From: Paeniglutamicibacter terrestris
GTDB lineage: Bacteria > Actinomycetota > Actinomycetes > Actinomycetales > Micrococcaceae
Assembly (NCBI RefSeq): GCF_012271785.1
Contig: NZ_JAAWVT010000013.1
Coordinates: 1-64,000 of the forward strand
Reading direction: 5' to 3'
DNA: 64,000 bases
The notes below the pieces were generated by a model. It was given only the letters and a program-made list of their open reading frames with translations, searched no databases and was not told the DNA's origin. This document shows positions 34,939-43,197 of this stretch, piece after piece (the first letter of the stretch is position 1; each line of letters begins with the position of its first letter). A program made the position numbers and the translations under genes.

Positions 34939-37074
34939 TCAGCCAGCTACACCCAACACAAATGGAAGCACTCCGGGGGCACCTGCAACACGCAGGATGC
35001 GAGCCACCTCGGTCAACGTCCACCGACTATCTGCCAAGTCATCGAGCAGCAGGATCGGGCCCGGTGCATCCGCCAGCTTCGCGGCCATCTCGGCGGGCAC
35101 AACAAACTGGTCCCAGACCGCAGCTAAGCGGAAGGCCGAGTTACCACCCGAACCACCGCGCGGACCATGGTCCCGATATTCAAGCTGTCCAAGGTATGGG
35201 AGGCGACCGATGGTGGAAATGCCCTGGGCGAAGGACCCCACCAATTGCGGGCGAGTGCGCGAAGGCATGGACACCACGGCGACCGGTCGGGTGGACCACT
35301 TCCACTCGCTGAGCACCTTCACACAGGCATCCAACATGGCCGGTGAGATGGGCGCATCAGGCTCATCCGGATTCTCCAGCAAGGCACGCAAACGTCCACC
35401 CCACCCAAGGTCGGTCAGGCGGGCCAGCGCGCGGCCGTCCTCGGCCTGGAACTCCGGCTTGATCTTGCCCTTGAGCTGCACCCCAAGCTTTTCCATCCCA
35501 CCGGGGTACATCCGACGCGCTTCCAGCAGCGCCCCCACGCGCCCCAACGCCGTCTGGGCGGAGTCCTTGGCGACCTGTTGGATTTCGTCGCTGAACCAGA
35601 CCCCGGCGCAGTTATCGCAGCGCCCACAAGGTGCCGCGGCCGGATCGTCCAGTGCCTTGGACAAGAATTCCATGCGGCAGGTTGTCAGGTGTTCGTAGTC
35701 CAGCATGGAGTTCTGCTCCGCGACACGGGCTGCGGCAACCCGGGTGTAGCGCTCGGCATCGTAGTACCACTGGGCATCGGAGCGGATCCAGCCGCCCGAG
35801 ACCCGTTCCACCGCGCCGTCGACCGCCAATACCTTTAGCAGCAGCTCGAGCGGGGTGCGCTTGATATTGACACGTGATTCGAGCGCAGGTACCGACAGCG
35901 GTCCCTGCGTGGCGCCAAGTTCCTGCAGGACTGCATGCGCCTTCTGCTCGTCCGGCATGGAGCTGGTGGCGAAGTAACGCCAGATCTCCCGGTCCTCCGG
36001 GCCAGGCAACAGCAGCACGTCGGCGTTGATGCTGCCACGACCGGCACGGCCCACCTGCTGGTAGTACGCCACCGGGGAGCTTGGTGCCCCCACGTGGATG
36101 ACAAAGCCGAGGTCAGGTTTGTCAAAGCCCATACCCAGTGCGCTGGTGGCCACCAACGCCTTGACCTCATTGTTCTTCAGCGCAATTTCGGCTCGGTGCC
36201 GTTCCTCGGTGTCGGTGCGTCCCGAGTACGCGAGCACCTTGTGCCCGGCCTCGGCCAGCAGTCGGGTGATATCTTCAGCCGCCGAGACGGTGAGCGTGTA
36301 AATGATGCCCGACCCGTGGAAATCATTGAGGTGCGTGAGCAGCCAGGCAAATTGCGACCGCGGTGAGGGCAGGCGCAGCACACCAAGTCGCAGGGAATCG
36401 CGGGCCAGCGCGCCGCGCAGCGTGAAGACATCGGCGCCACCCACGGCCAGCTGTTCGCGCACATCCTGAACCACGCGCTCGTTGGCCGTCGCGGTGGTTG
36501 CCAGCACAGGAACGGTGCCCGGCAGCGCGTTGATGAGGTCCTTGATGCGGCGGTAGTCCGGGCGGAAGTCGTGTCCCCAGTCGGAGATGCAATGCGCTTC
36601 ATCAATCACCAGCAGGCCCATTCGCTCCACCAGAGCCGGCAGCTGGGTGTCTCGGAAGACGGGATTGTTCAACCGTTCCGGGGATACCAACAGCACGTCC
36701 AGCTCATCGTTGTCGAGCTTTTGGGCTATGGACGCCCAGTCCAGCGCGTTGGCCGAGTTGATCGCTTCGGCCCGCACCCCGGCCCGTGCCGCGGCAGCAA
36801 CCTGGTCGCGCATCAGTGCCAAAAGCGGAGAAACAATTAATGTGGGTCCCGCGCCGCGAGCACGCAAGAGCAGCGACGCCACGAAGTACACCGCAGATTT
36901 TCCCCAGCCGGTGCGTTGCACCACGAGGGCGCGACGGCCCCCTGCTACCAGGGCCTCAATCGCTTCGAACTGCCCATCATGGAACTCGGCGTCATCCCGC
37001 CCCACCAAGGAGCGCAGAATGGAAGTGGCAGCGGAACGCAGGTCCGCATCGATGCTGGGTGTAAAGGCGTCCAT
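34939..37074 (-). CDS. RecQ-family ATP-dependent DNA helicase
   Basis: The roughly 711-residue superfamily 2 3'-5' helicase should act in recombination and replication repair. It has a Walker A-like RTGWGKSAVYF, motif Ia SPLLALMRDQV, the DEAH box with RecQ aromatic loop DEAHCISDWGHDFRPDYRR, motif III TATAN, motif VI QQVGRAGR and the zinc-binding CGRCDNC. The C-terminal ~200 residues, including a PRTase-like DQFVVPAEMA...ILLLDDLADS, differ from E. coli RecQ and are typical of actinobacterial forms. The ATG at 37074 (MDAFTPS) is chosen. It is divergent from the phosphohexomutase. Confidence 0.93.
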   Translation of the reverse strand: MDAFTPSIDADLRSAATSILRSLVGRDDAEFHDGQFEAIEALVAGGRRALVVQRTGWGKSAVYFVASLLLRARGAGPTLIVSPLLALMRDQVAAAARAGVRAEAINSANALDWASIAQKLDNDELDVLLVSPERLNNPVFRDTQLPALVERMGLLVIDEAHCISDWGHDFRPDYRRIKDLINALPGTVPVLATTATANERVVQDVREQLAVGGADVFTLRGALARDSLRLGVLRLPSPRSQFAWLLTHLNDFHGSGIIYTLTVSAAEDITRLLAEAGHKVLAYSGRTDTEERHRAEIALKNNEVKALVATSALGMGFDKPDLGFVIHVGAPSSPVAYYQQVGRAGRGSINADVLLLPGPEDREIWRYFATSSMPDEQKAHAVLQELGATQGPLSVPALESRVNIKRTPLELLLKVLAVDGAVERVSGGWIRSDAQWYYDAERYTRVAAARVAEQNSMLDYEHLTTCRMEFLSKALDDPAAAPCGRCDNCAGVWFSDEIQQVAKDSAQTALGRVGALLEARRMYPGGMEKLGVQLKGKIKPEFQAEDGRALARLTDLGWGGRLRALLENPDEPDAPISPAMLDACVKVLSEWKWSTRPVAVVSMPSRTRPQLVGSFAQGISTIGRLPYLGQLEYRDHGPRGGSGGNSAFRLAAVWDQFVVPAEMAAKLADAPGPILLLDDLADSRWTLTEVARILRVAGAPGVLPFVLGVAG

Positions 37075-37199
37075 GGCCCCAGTATCCCAGTGTCCACCGA
37101 CAGTTGTGCGCATCCTGCCGCGTCAGGCCCCTATGTAACTACTCACCTTCGCAGTCTCAAATCCCTGCCGTGACGCGCCAACCGGATAAGCTCAACAGT

Positions 37200-38615
37200 G
37201 TGAATGTGGAAATTGATCTTTCTGAGTCCTTCAAGGCCTATGACGTGCGCGGCATCGTCGGGGCCACCATTACCGCCGAGGCAGTAGAGGCCATTGGTGC
37301 CGCATTTGTTGACGTGTTGGGCCTGGCCGGCCAAGACGTTCTCATCGGCGGTGACATGCGACCATCTTCACCCGAGTTTTCCGCGGCTTTTGCCCGCGGA
37401 GCCGCTTACCGTGGTGCGAACCCGAAGATGCTGGGGCTCATTTCCACCGACGAGCTGTACTTCGCCGCAGGTTCGCTGGATTGTGCCGGCGTGGTGTTTA
37501 CCGCCAGCCACAACCCAGCGGGCTATAACGGCATCAAGATGTCCAAGGCCGGCGCCGTGCCGGTGTCTTCTGACACCGGGCTTTATCAGATCCGCGACCT
37601 GGCTCAGAGTTACCTCGATGAGGGTTTGCCGGTATCCACCGAGGCTCCGGAAGGTACCACCACGCAGCTTGATGTGCTGGCCGACTACGCCGCCTACCTG
37701 CGCTCGCTGGTAGACCTATCTGACATTCGCCCGCTGAAGGTGGTTGTTGACGCCGGCAATGGCATGGGTGGGCTCACCACCCCGGCGGTGCTGGGGGATG
37801 CGATCTTGCCGGGTCTTCCCCTGGAGATCGTTGATCTGTACTTCGAACTTGATGGCACCTTCCCCAATCACCCGGCTAACCCTCTGGAGCCGGAGAACCT
37901 GCGCGATTTGCAGGCTGCCGTCGTCAAGCACGGCGCCGATATTGGTCTGGCCTTTGATGGCGACGCCGATCGCTGTTTCGTGATCGATGAGTTGGGCAAC
38001 CCCGTTTCCCCCTCCGCCATCACCGCTTTGGTGGCAGTGCGCGAGATCGCTCGCGCCCAGGGGGCCGGAGAACAGACTCCGGTCATCATTCACAACTTGA
38101 TCACTTCCCGCGCTGTGCCCGAGGCAGTGGTGGCAGCAGGTGGGCGCCCGGTGGTCACCCGCGTGGGGCATTCCTTCATCAAGGCCGTCATGGCCGACGA
38201 AGGAGCGGTCTTCGGCGGCGAGCACTCGGCTCACTATTACTTCCGCGACTTCTACAATGCTGACACCGGCATGCTGGCTGCGATGCACGTCTTGGCTGCG
38301 CTGGGTCACCAGCAAACCCCGCTGAGCGAATTTGCTGCCGAGTACGAGCCGTATGTCTCCTCGGGCGAAATCAACTCAGAGGTTCAAGACAAAGCCGGCG
38401 CCGTTCAGCGCGTGCTGGCCGCCTACGCCAGCGAACCGGTAGACGTAAGCACCATGGACGGCACCACCGTAACAGCCACGGACGGTTCCTTCTGGTTCAA
38501 CCTTCGCCCATCCAATACCGAACCCTTCCTCCGCTTTAATGGAGAAGCAGTCGACCGTAAGACCATGGAACTCGTCCGTGACGGAGTTCTGAAGATCGTC
38601 AGGAGCAACGCATGA
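37200..38615 (+). CDS. Phosphomannomutase/phosphoglucomutase
   Basis: The 471-residue phosphohexomutase interconverts hexose 1- and 6-phosphates for cell-wall or polysaccharide precursors. It shows FKAYDVRGIVG, the phosphoserine loop TASHNPAGYNGIK, the metal loop DGDADRCF, the sugar loop GEHSAHYYF and the phosphate-binding RPSNTEP. GTG 37200 or GTG 37206 is the start. The upstream frame overlaps recQ's promoter region. Its stop overlaps the start of the next gene (ATGA). Confidence 0.93.
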   Translation: MNVEIDLSESFKAYDVRGIVGATITAEAVEAIGAAFVDVLGLAGQDVLIGGDMRPSSPEFSAAFARGAAYRGANPKMLGLISTDELYFAAGSLDCAGVVFTASHNPAGYNGIKMSKAGAVPVSSDTGLYQIRDLAQSYLDEGLPVSTEAPEGTTTQLDVLADYAAYLRSLVDLSDIRPLKVVVDAGNGMGGLTTPAVLGDAILPGLPLEIVDLYFELDGTFPNHPANPLEPENLRDLQAAVVKHGADIGLAFDGDADRCFVIDELGNPVSPSAITALVAVREIARAQGAGEQTPVIIHNLITSRAVPEAVVAAGGRPVVTRVGHSFIKAVMADEGAVFGGEHSAHYYFRDFYNADTGMLAAMHVLAALGHQQTPLSEFAAEYEPYVSSGEINSEVQDKAGAVQRVLAAYASEPVDVSTMDGTTVTATDGSFWFNLRPSNTEPFLRFNGEAVDRKTMELVRDGVLKIVRSNA

Positions 38616-39094
38616 GCACCCCAGAAAACAAGATCACCGAACTCGACGCCGCCGCACAGGCGGAGCTGAACAAGGTCCTAGGCACCGCGCTAGGTGTGGC
38701 CCGCGAACAGCTCGAAGAGCAGGGCGTATTCCTGCCCTTCGCCATCGCCGTTGAGCCGGCCACCGAGGAAAACGCCGAGCCGGAACTGCGCCTGCTGGCC
38801 GTTCAGCCGACCGAGGACCTGGATGACCCGGAAGCCGACATCGATGCCGAAGTCATGATGCAGGACCTGGTCCAGCTACTGAGCGACCAGCGCGATTCCT
38901 TCAACGCCGTGGCCTTCGTTTCGGATGTCACCTTGCTTGATGACGGCAAGGATGCCGTCCACGTTTTGGCCGAGCACCGTGATGGGGCTTCGATTGCCAT
39001 CGTGCAGCCGTACACCGCACCCGATCCGGAAACCGGGATCTGGGAGTTCTCCGAGCCCAGCGCCGAGGGCGGCCAGATTCAAGTCTGGGGCTAG
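38612..39094 (+). CDS. Acidic hypothetical protein coupled to the phosphohexomutase
   Basis: The 160-residue acidic protein has no membrane helix. It has an N-terminal helical segment (ELDAAAQAELNKVLGTALG) and an alpha/beta region (FLPFAIAVEPATEENAEPELRLLAV ... AVAFVSDVTLLDDGKDAVHVLAEH). This layout recurs in actinobacterial proteins near phosphomannomutase, but I do not recognise a named domain. The ATGA overlap with the upstream gene indicates translational coupling. Confidence 0.78.
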   Translation: MSTPENKITELDAAAQAELNKVLGTALGVAREQLEEQGVFLPFAIAVEPATEENAEPELRLLAVQPTEDLDDPEADIDAEVMMQDLVQLLSDQRDSFNAVAFVSDVTLLDDGKDAVHVLAEHRDGASIAIVQPYTAPDPETGIWEFSEPSAEGGQIQVWG

Positions 39095-39245
39095 TTTCTT
39101 CGCTGGTATTTGGCCCGTGGCCCGGTAACGCAGCACGCGTTTTCGGGCCACAGGTCTTTAATTGGCAATGTTGGCGAGGGGCGAATTCTAGGCGGCTGGG
39201 CTTGAGCTCATCTCGCTCGGACCAAACACCTGCGAGAATGGAAGC

Positions 39246-39683
39246 GTGAAACTCAGCGCCTTTGCCGACGTATGTCTGCGCACCTTGATGTTTCTCGGCT
39301 CCCGTCGCGACCAGCAGGTCACCACCAAAGATATCGCCGAGGCGATCGGTGTGCCCTACAACCACGTCGCGAAGGCCATCGTGGAATTACGCAATCGCGG
39401 AGCCCTCGATGTGACCCGCGGACGTTATGGTGGTTCACAAATCACCAACGTGGGCTTGGAATTACGAGTAGGCGCACTCATGCGCGATCTGGATGTCCGT
39501 GAGGACGTTGTTGAATGCGTTTCCGAGGCAGGGATCCCTTGTCCCTTGCTGGCCACGTGCAAGTTACGTGGTGCTCTGCGCCGGGCCCGCGAGGCGTTCT
39601 ATGCGGAGTTGGACGCGCTACGTGTCCAAGACCTCACCTCGCAGCAGGGAAGCACGTCATTGCCCTTCCCGCTCTTTCCGTAG
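39246..39683 (+). CDS. nsrR: Rrf2-family regulator, NsrR-type nitric-oxide sensor
   Basis: The 145-residue Rrf2 protein has a winged helix (VTTKDIAEAIGVPYNHVAKAIVELR, about residues 25-49) and a [Fe-S] cluster region with Cys91, Cys99 and Cys105 (ECVSEAGIPCPLLATCKL). Asp8 near the N-terminus matches the unusual fourth ligand reported for Streptomyces NsrR. The immediate downstream gene is the NO-detoxifying flavohaemoglobin, with a perfect palindrome in between, so this is very likely its repressor. The start is GTG 39246. IscR is the alternative, but context argues against it. Confidence 0.88.
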   Translation: MKLSAFADVCLRTLMFLGSRRDQQVTTKDIAEAIGVPYNHVAKAIVELRNRGALDVTRGRYGGSQITNVGLELRVGALMRDLDVREDVVECVSEAGIPCPLLATCKLRGALRRAREAFYAELDALRVQDLTSQQGSTSLPFPLFP

Positions 39684-39841
39684 TTTCTGAAAGGCGCGTT
39701 TCACCTCACAGTCCTGGCGTTCTTGGCTCCGCCCAACGATGACTCCTCCCGGTTTCTAGACGCCCGAGACTCCCCCACGTCTCGGTCACGAAGCCACTCG
39801 ATTTGCATCCGAGTTCTACTAACGGTAGAAATGAAATATCA

Positions 39842-39864
39842 ATCTTGCATTACAGATGCAAGAT
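39842..39864 (+). promoter_or_regulatory. Palindromic operator upstream of hmp (likely NsrR site)
   Basis: ATCTTGCAT-N5-ATGCAAGAT is a perfect 9-9 inverted repeat about 30 bases before the hmp start. It resembles the AT-rich ATGCAT-type core of known NsrR boxes. A related half-site TTTGCATCC lies near 39802. Confidence 0.75.
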
Positions 39865-39894
39865 AAGAGTCACCCTTCGTCAAGGAGCCACAAG

Positions 39895-41076
39895 ATGCTT
39901 TCCGACAAGTCCCGCCCGGTCATCGAAGCCACGCTGCCAATCATTGGCGAGCGGATCTCCCACATCACCCCGAAGTTCTACGACCGGATGTTCGCGGCCC
40001 GCCCGGAACTCCTTGACGGACTCTTCTCCCGCTCCAACCAGAAGAACGGCACACAGCAGCAGGCCCTGGCCGGATCCATCGCCGCCTTCGCCACCCACCT
40101 GGTCAACAACCCCGGAACCCTCCCCGAGGCAGTGCTCTCCCGCATCGCCCACAAGCACACCTCATTGGGCATCGTTGAGGAACAGTACGCCATCGTCTAC
40201 GAGCACCTTTTCGCCGCCATCGTCGAGGATCTGGGCGAGGCCGTGACCCCCGAGGTCGCCGAGGCCTGGAGTGAGGTCTACTGGCTCATGGCCGATGCCT
40301 TGGTCAAGATCGAAAAGGGTCTCTACAAGCAGCAGGCCAACGACAAGATCTGGACCAACTGGAAGCTTGTGGCCAAGGAAGCCGCCGGGACCGGTTCGGT
40401 CACCTTCCGCTTCGTCCCGGCGGATGACACCCCGGTGACGGTGGCTAAGGCCGGCCAGTTCGTCTCGGTGCGGGTCCCGCTGCTGGACGGACTGCGCCAG
40501 TGCCGCCAGTACACCCTCAGCGATTCGGTCACCTCCACGACCGAGCGCGTGATCACCACCAAGTTCGACGGCGGCGGCGAGGTCTCCCCGTTCATGCACC
40601 AGCACCTGAATGTCGGAGATGTCATTGAGCTCTCCAACCCCTACGGCGATCTGACCATCGACACCACCGGCGCTCCCATCATCTTGGCCACCGCGGGTAT
40701 TGGCTGCACCCCCAGCGCCTCCGCACTGGCCACCCTGGTAGCCGCAGGCTCGGACCGTCAGGTCCTGGTCCTGCACGCCGAAGCCACCGAGGACGCTTGG
40801 GCACTCAAGAAACAGATGCTCGAGTCGGTCGATTCCCTGCCCAACGCCGAGCTGAAGCTGTGGCTCGAGGACATCAACGCGAAGGCCGAAGGCACCGAAG
40901 CCACAGAGGGCTACATGTCCCTGGCCAACCTCGATCTGCCGGCAAATGCGCGCCTGTACCTGTGTGGCCCACTGCCGTTCATGCGCGCCGTCCGCTCGCA
41001 GGCGATCGATGCGGGAATTCCTGCCACCAACATCCACTACGAGGTCTTCGGCCCCGACCTGTGGCTTGCTGCTTAA
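39895..41076 (+). CDS. hmp: Flavohaemoglobin / nitric oxide dioxygenase
   Basis: The 393-residue enzyme converts NO to nitrate using O2 and NAD(P)H in the cytoplasm. The globin domain (1-140) has the proximal haem histidine at about His88 (IAHKHTSLGI). The FAD domain has RQYTLSD and the NAD domain has ATAGIGCTPSASAL and YLCGPLPFMRAV. The ATG at 39895 has AAGGAG seven bases upstream. Control by NsrR through the adjacent palindrome is expected. Confidence 0.96.
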   Translation: MLSDKSRPVIEATLPIIGERISHITPKFYDRMFAARPELLDGLFSRSNQKNGTQQQALAGSIAAFATHLVNNPGTLPEAVLSRIAHKHTSLGIVEEQYAIVYEHLFAAIVEDLGEAVTPEVAEAWSEVYWLMADALVKIEKGLYKQQANDKIWTNWKLVAKEAAGTGSVTFRFVPADDTPVTVAKAGQFVSVRVPLLDGLRQCRQYTLSDSVTSTTERVITTKFDGGGEVSPFMHQHLNVGDVIELSNPYGDLTIDTTGAPIILATAGIGCTPSASALATLVAAGSDRQVLVLHAEATEDAWALKKQMLESVDSLPNAELKLWLEDINAKAEGTEATEGYMSLANLDLPANARLYLCGPLPFMRAVRSQAIDAGIPATNIHYEVFGPDLWLAA

Positions 41077-41096
41077 CGAGGAATCAGAAACCCAAA

Positions 41097-41134
41097 AAGT
41101 GGGCGGCTACCGATGTTCGGTGGCCGCCCACTTT
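41097..41134. terminator. Terminator between hmp and the hydrolase gene
   Basis: AAAGTGGGCGGC pairs with GCCGCCCACTTT, with a further CC/GG pair inside, followed by CTTGGG on the plus strand. The two genes converge here. Confidence 0.85.
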
Positions 41135-41192
41135 CTTGGGTAAACAGGGTCATATCGGTGCAAGATTTACGACTCATGCGCCTTCACGTTCC

Positions 41193-42446
41193 CTACTGCT
41201 GTGTAGTCTGCTCCTGCAACCGCGGGTGTGCGGTGCCCTTTTCGACCCAGGCGCGCACGGTGGCGTTGAAGAGGATCGGGTCCTCGATGTTCCACTGGTG
41301 GTGCATTCCGGCCGCGGTACGGAATTGCGCCTGGGGCAGGGCCTTGGCCAGCGCCGGGAAAGACTTTGCCACCAACTTGGGTTCCTTGCCACCGGCAATC
41401 ACCAGCGCCGGTCCCTGATAGGCCCCGAGCTTGGAGGGAACGCCACCCGGATCAACCTCGTCCATGATGGCACGCATATTATCCGCCCGCAGTTGGGTGC
41501 CATGCTCGGTGAACAGTTCCTTTTCATCGGCGACCATACCGTAGGCGCCGGCCTGGAAGCGCCAATACCACTCACTGCCGAAGAGCCGCAATTGCATGCG
41601 GCTCATGGTGCGCATCGAGGCAGAGACCCCGGCCGCCGGCACACCGGAAATGAGCACCGATTCGACGAGTTCGGGGTGCCTGGCCAGAACACGCAGGGCG
41701 ATGACACCACCCAAGGAAATGCCCACCAAGTGAGCGCCTCCGTTGGACACCTCGTCAGCGATGACCGCTGCAACATCGTCGGCGGCACTATCAAGTCCCG
41801 CCCAGTCTTCCTGCGACCTCGCTCCGAACCCTGGAAGGTGCGGGGTGAGAACCTCATAGTCACCAAAGGCGCGAACCTGCGGATCCCAGCTCCAGTTCGC
41901 CACGTTTCCACCGTGGAGGAAGACGATCGTTTGCGCTCTTTTTCCGTCCTTGCGGGCACGGGTCGGCGCATGGAATTCGGGGTATCCACCGGGGTCACGT
42001 GGAGTCTTGGCCTCAACTGAGGCGCCGACTGTGCCCGTGGCCGGCACGGCTGGGCGGTGGGACGCGGCTGGTGGCTGCGGCTCGGTGGGCCGAGATTGCT
42101 TGGGCGATTTAATGGGCCTCGCCTGCTTTTGATGCGGCGAGCGCTTGTCCTTGGCACCAGCACCGCTCTGTGCCGGGCTCTCCTTGACGGGCGCCTGCTG
42201 GCCGGGAACCGCCGACGCGTCCTTTTCCCAGCTCTGGCCCACCGCTGCGGGATCCTCGGGGCGATTCTCGGTGTGAGCCTTACTCTCCTTGGGCACCCGC
42301 TTCGGATTAGTCACCTTCGGAGCTCGGGCTGGCTTGCCCGACTTCGGGGCTGGAGGCTGGGTATCTGGCTGATCCGGCTCGATCGGGTCAACAAATTCTT
42401 CGTCGGTTCCCGCATCGTTGCCGGACATGTTTTCGTTCTGGCTCAT
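41193..42446 (-). CDS. Alpha/beta hydrolase with long disordered N-terminal extension
   Basis: The 417-residue protein has an N-terminal ~165 residues that are charged and Pro/Lys/Glu/Gln-rich without hydrophobic segments, so probably disordered. An alpha/beta hydrolase domain follows: VFLHGGNVANWSW oxyanion region, nucleophile in HLVGISLGGVIAL, Asp in LVIAGGKEPKLV area, and His in GMHHQWNIEDP. No export signal is seen. Its ATG overlaps the stop of the upstream PadR gene (ATGA), so PadR and hydrolase form an operon. The substrate is unknown. Confidence 0.85.
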   Translation of the reverse strand: MSQNENMSGNDAGTDEEFVDPIEPDQPDTQPPAPKSGKPARAPKVTNPKRVPKESKAHTENRPEDPAAVGQSWEKDASAVPGQQAPVKESPAQSGAGAKDKRSPHQKQARPIKSPKQSRPTEPQPPAASHRPAVPATGTVGASVEAKTPRDPGGYPEFHAPTRARKDGKRAQTIVFLHGGNVANWSWDPQVRAFGDYEVLTPHLPGFGARSQEDWAGLDSAADDVAAVIADEVSNGGAHLVGISLGGVIALRVLARHPELVESVLISGVPAAGVSASMRTMSRMQLRLFGSEWYWRFQAGAYGMVADEKELFTEHGTQLRADNMRAIMDEVDPGGVPSKLGAYQGPALVIAGGKEPKLVAKSFPALAKALPQAQFRTAAGMHHQWNIEDPILFNATVRAWVEKGTAHPRLQEQTTQQ

Positions 42447-42970
42447 GGCAGGTACTCCGCCACGGCATCAAGCCATTCAAGTTCTGCCTCGGCATGGCGG
42501 ATGCCGTTGTCGAGGGTTGCCGCCATCAGGAAACTGCGGCGGTCAGCTGCTGCTCGCATATCAATATCCTCACGCTGGGAGAGGTAGTCGTCGAGTACTT
42601 CTTGTGTTGCACCGCGGCGGGACTGGATCAATTCCAACACCTCTTCGCGGTCCAGTTCCGCGGCGAAAAACACGCGGGCCAGAAAGGGTTCCCGCGGGGT
42701 GTGCGCAGTAACGTCACCGCCCAGCCATTCCACCAGCGCTTGGCGCCCGGACTCGGTGATGTGGTGTTCTTGGCGATCCGGGTAGTTGTCCTGGGCGATG
42801 GTGGTGACGGTGGCGTGTCCATCCTTCACCAGCTGCGACAGGGTGCGATAGATCTGGGCCTTGTCGGCATTCCAGAAATGATTGATTGACGAGTCGAAGT
42901 GCTTCTTCAACTCGTACCCTGTCATCGGTGACAAACTCAAGAGCCCGAGGATCAAACGCGCAAGAATCAT
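42443..42970 (-). CDS. PadR-family transcriptional regulator
   Basis: The 175-residue repressor has an N-terminal winged helix typical of PadR: ILGLLSLSPMTGYELKKHFD, WNADKAQIYRTLSQLVKDG and a wing ending EHHITESGRQAL. The C-terminal half is a helical dimerisation and ligand domain (Vir_act_alpha_C type). PadR proteins often respond to phenolics or stress. The ATG at 42970 (MILARLILGLL) is chosen over 42988. It is the first gene of a coupled pair with the hydrolase, probably autoregulated. Confidence 0.9.
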   Translation of the reverse strand: MILARLILGLLSLSPMTGYELKKHFDSSINHFWNADKAQIYRTLSQLVKDGHATVTTIAQDNYPDRQEHHITESGRQALVEWLGGDVTAHTPREPFLARVFFAAELDREEVLELIQSRRGATQEVLDDYLSQREDIDMRAAADRRSFLMAATLDNGIRHAEAELEWLDAVAEYLP

Positions 42971-43103
42971 GCTTTCATCCTGACACATCCACTAGAGGAT
43001 TGTTCCAGCAGCCACGCGTTAAACCTCCGACGCGGTCGTGGCCACTCCGCCCTGAACGCTGGTGATGAGGCTGCCCTTTGAAGCAATGTAGGACATAAAG
43101 ACA

Positions 43104-43165
43104 GGGCCCCGTCAGCACTTCCTTCGTATTCCCGAATTCGGGTGAAGGTGGTGATGACGGAGCCC
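43104..43165 (-). terminator. Terminator downstream of pckG
   Basis: GGGCCCCGTCA (43104-43114) pairs with TGACGGAGCCC (43155-43165) and an inner stem is possible. On the minus strand TGTCTTTATG follows. Confidence 0.7.
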
Positions 43166-43197
43166 TTAAACTGTCTACTGTTAGCGTTGGGAGGCTA

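Noticed and set aside
40162-41037. A minus-strand frame antisense to hmp
   Set aside because: It is Gly/Asp-rich shadow sequence with no start signal.
40797-42020. A 407-codon plus-strand frame across the hmp end and the hydrolase gene
   Set aside because: It crosses a terminator and two confident genes, and its protein shows no family pattern.
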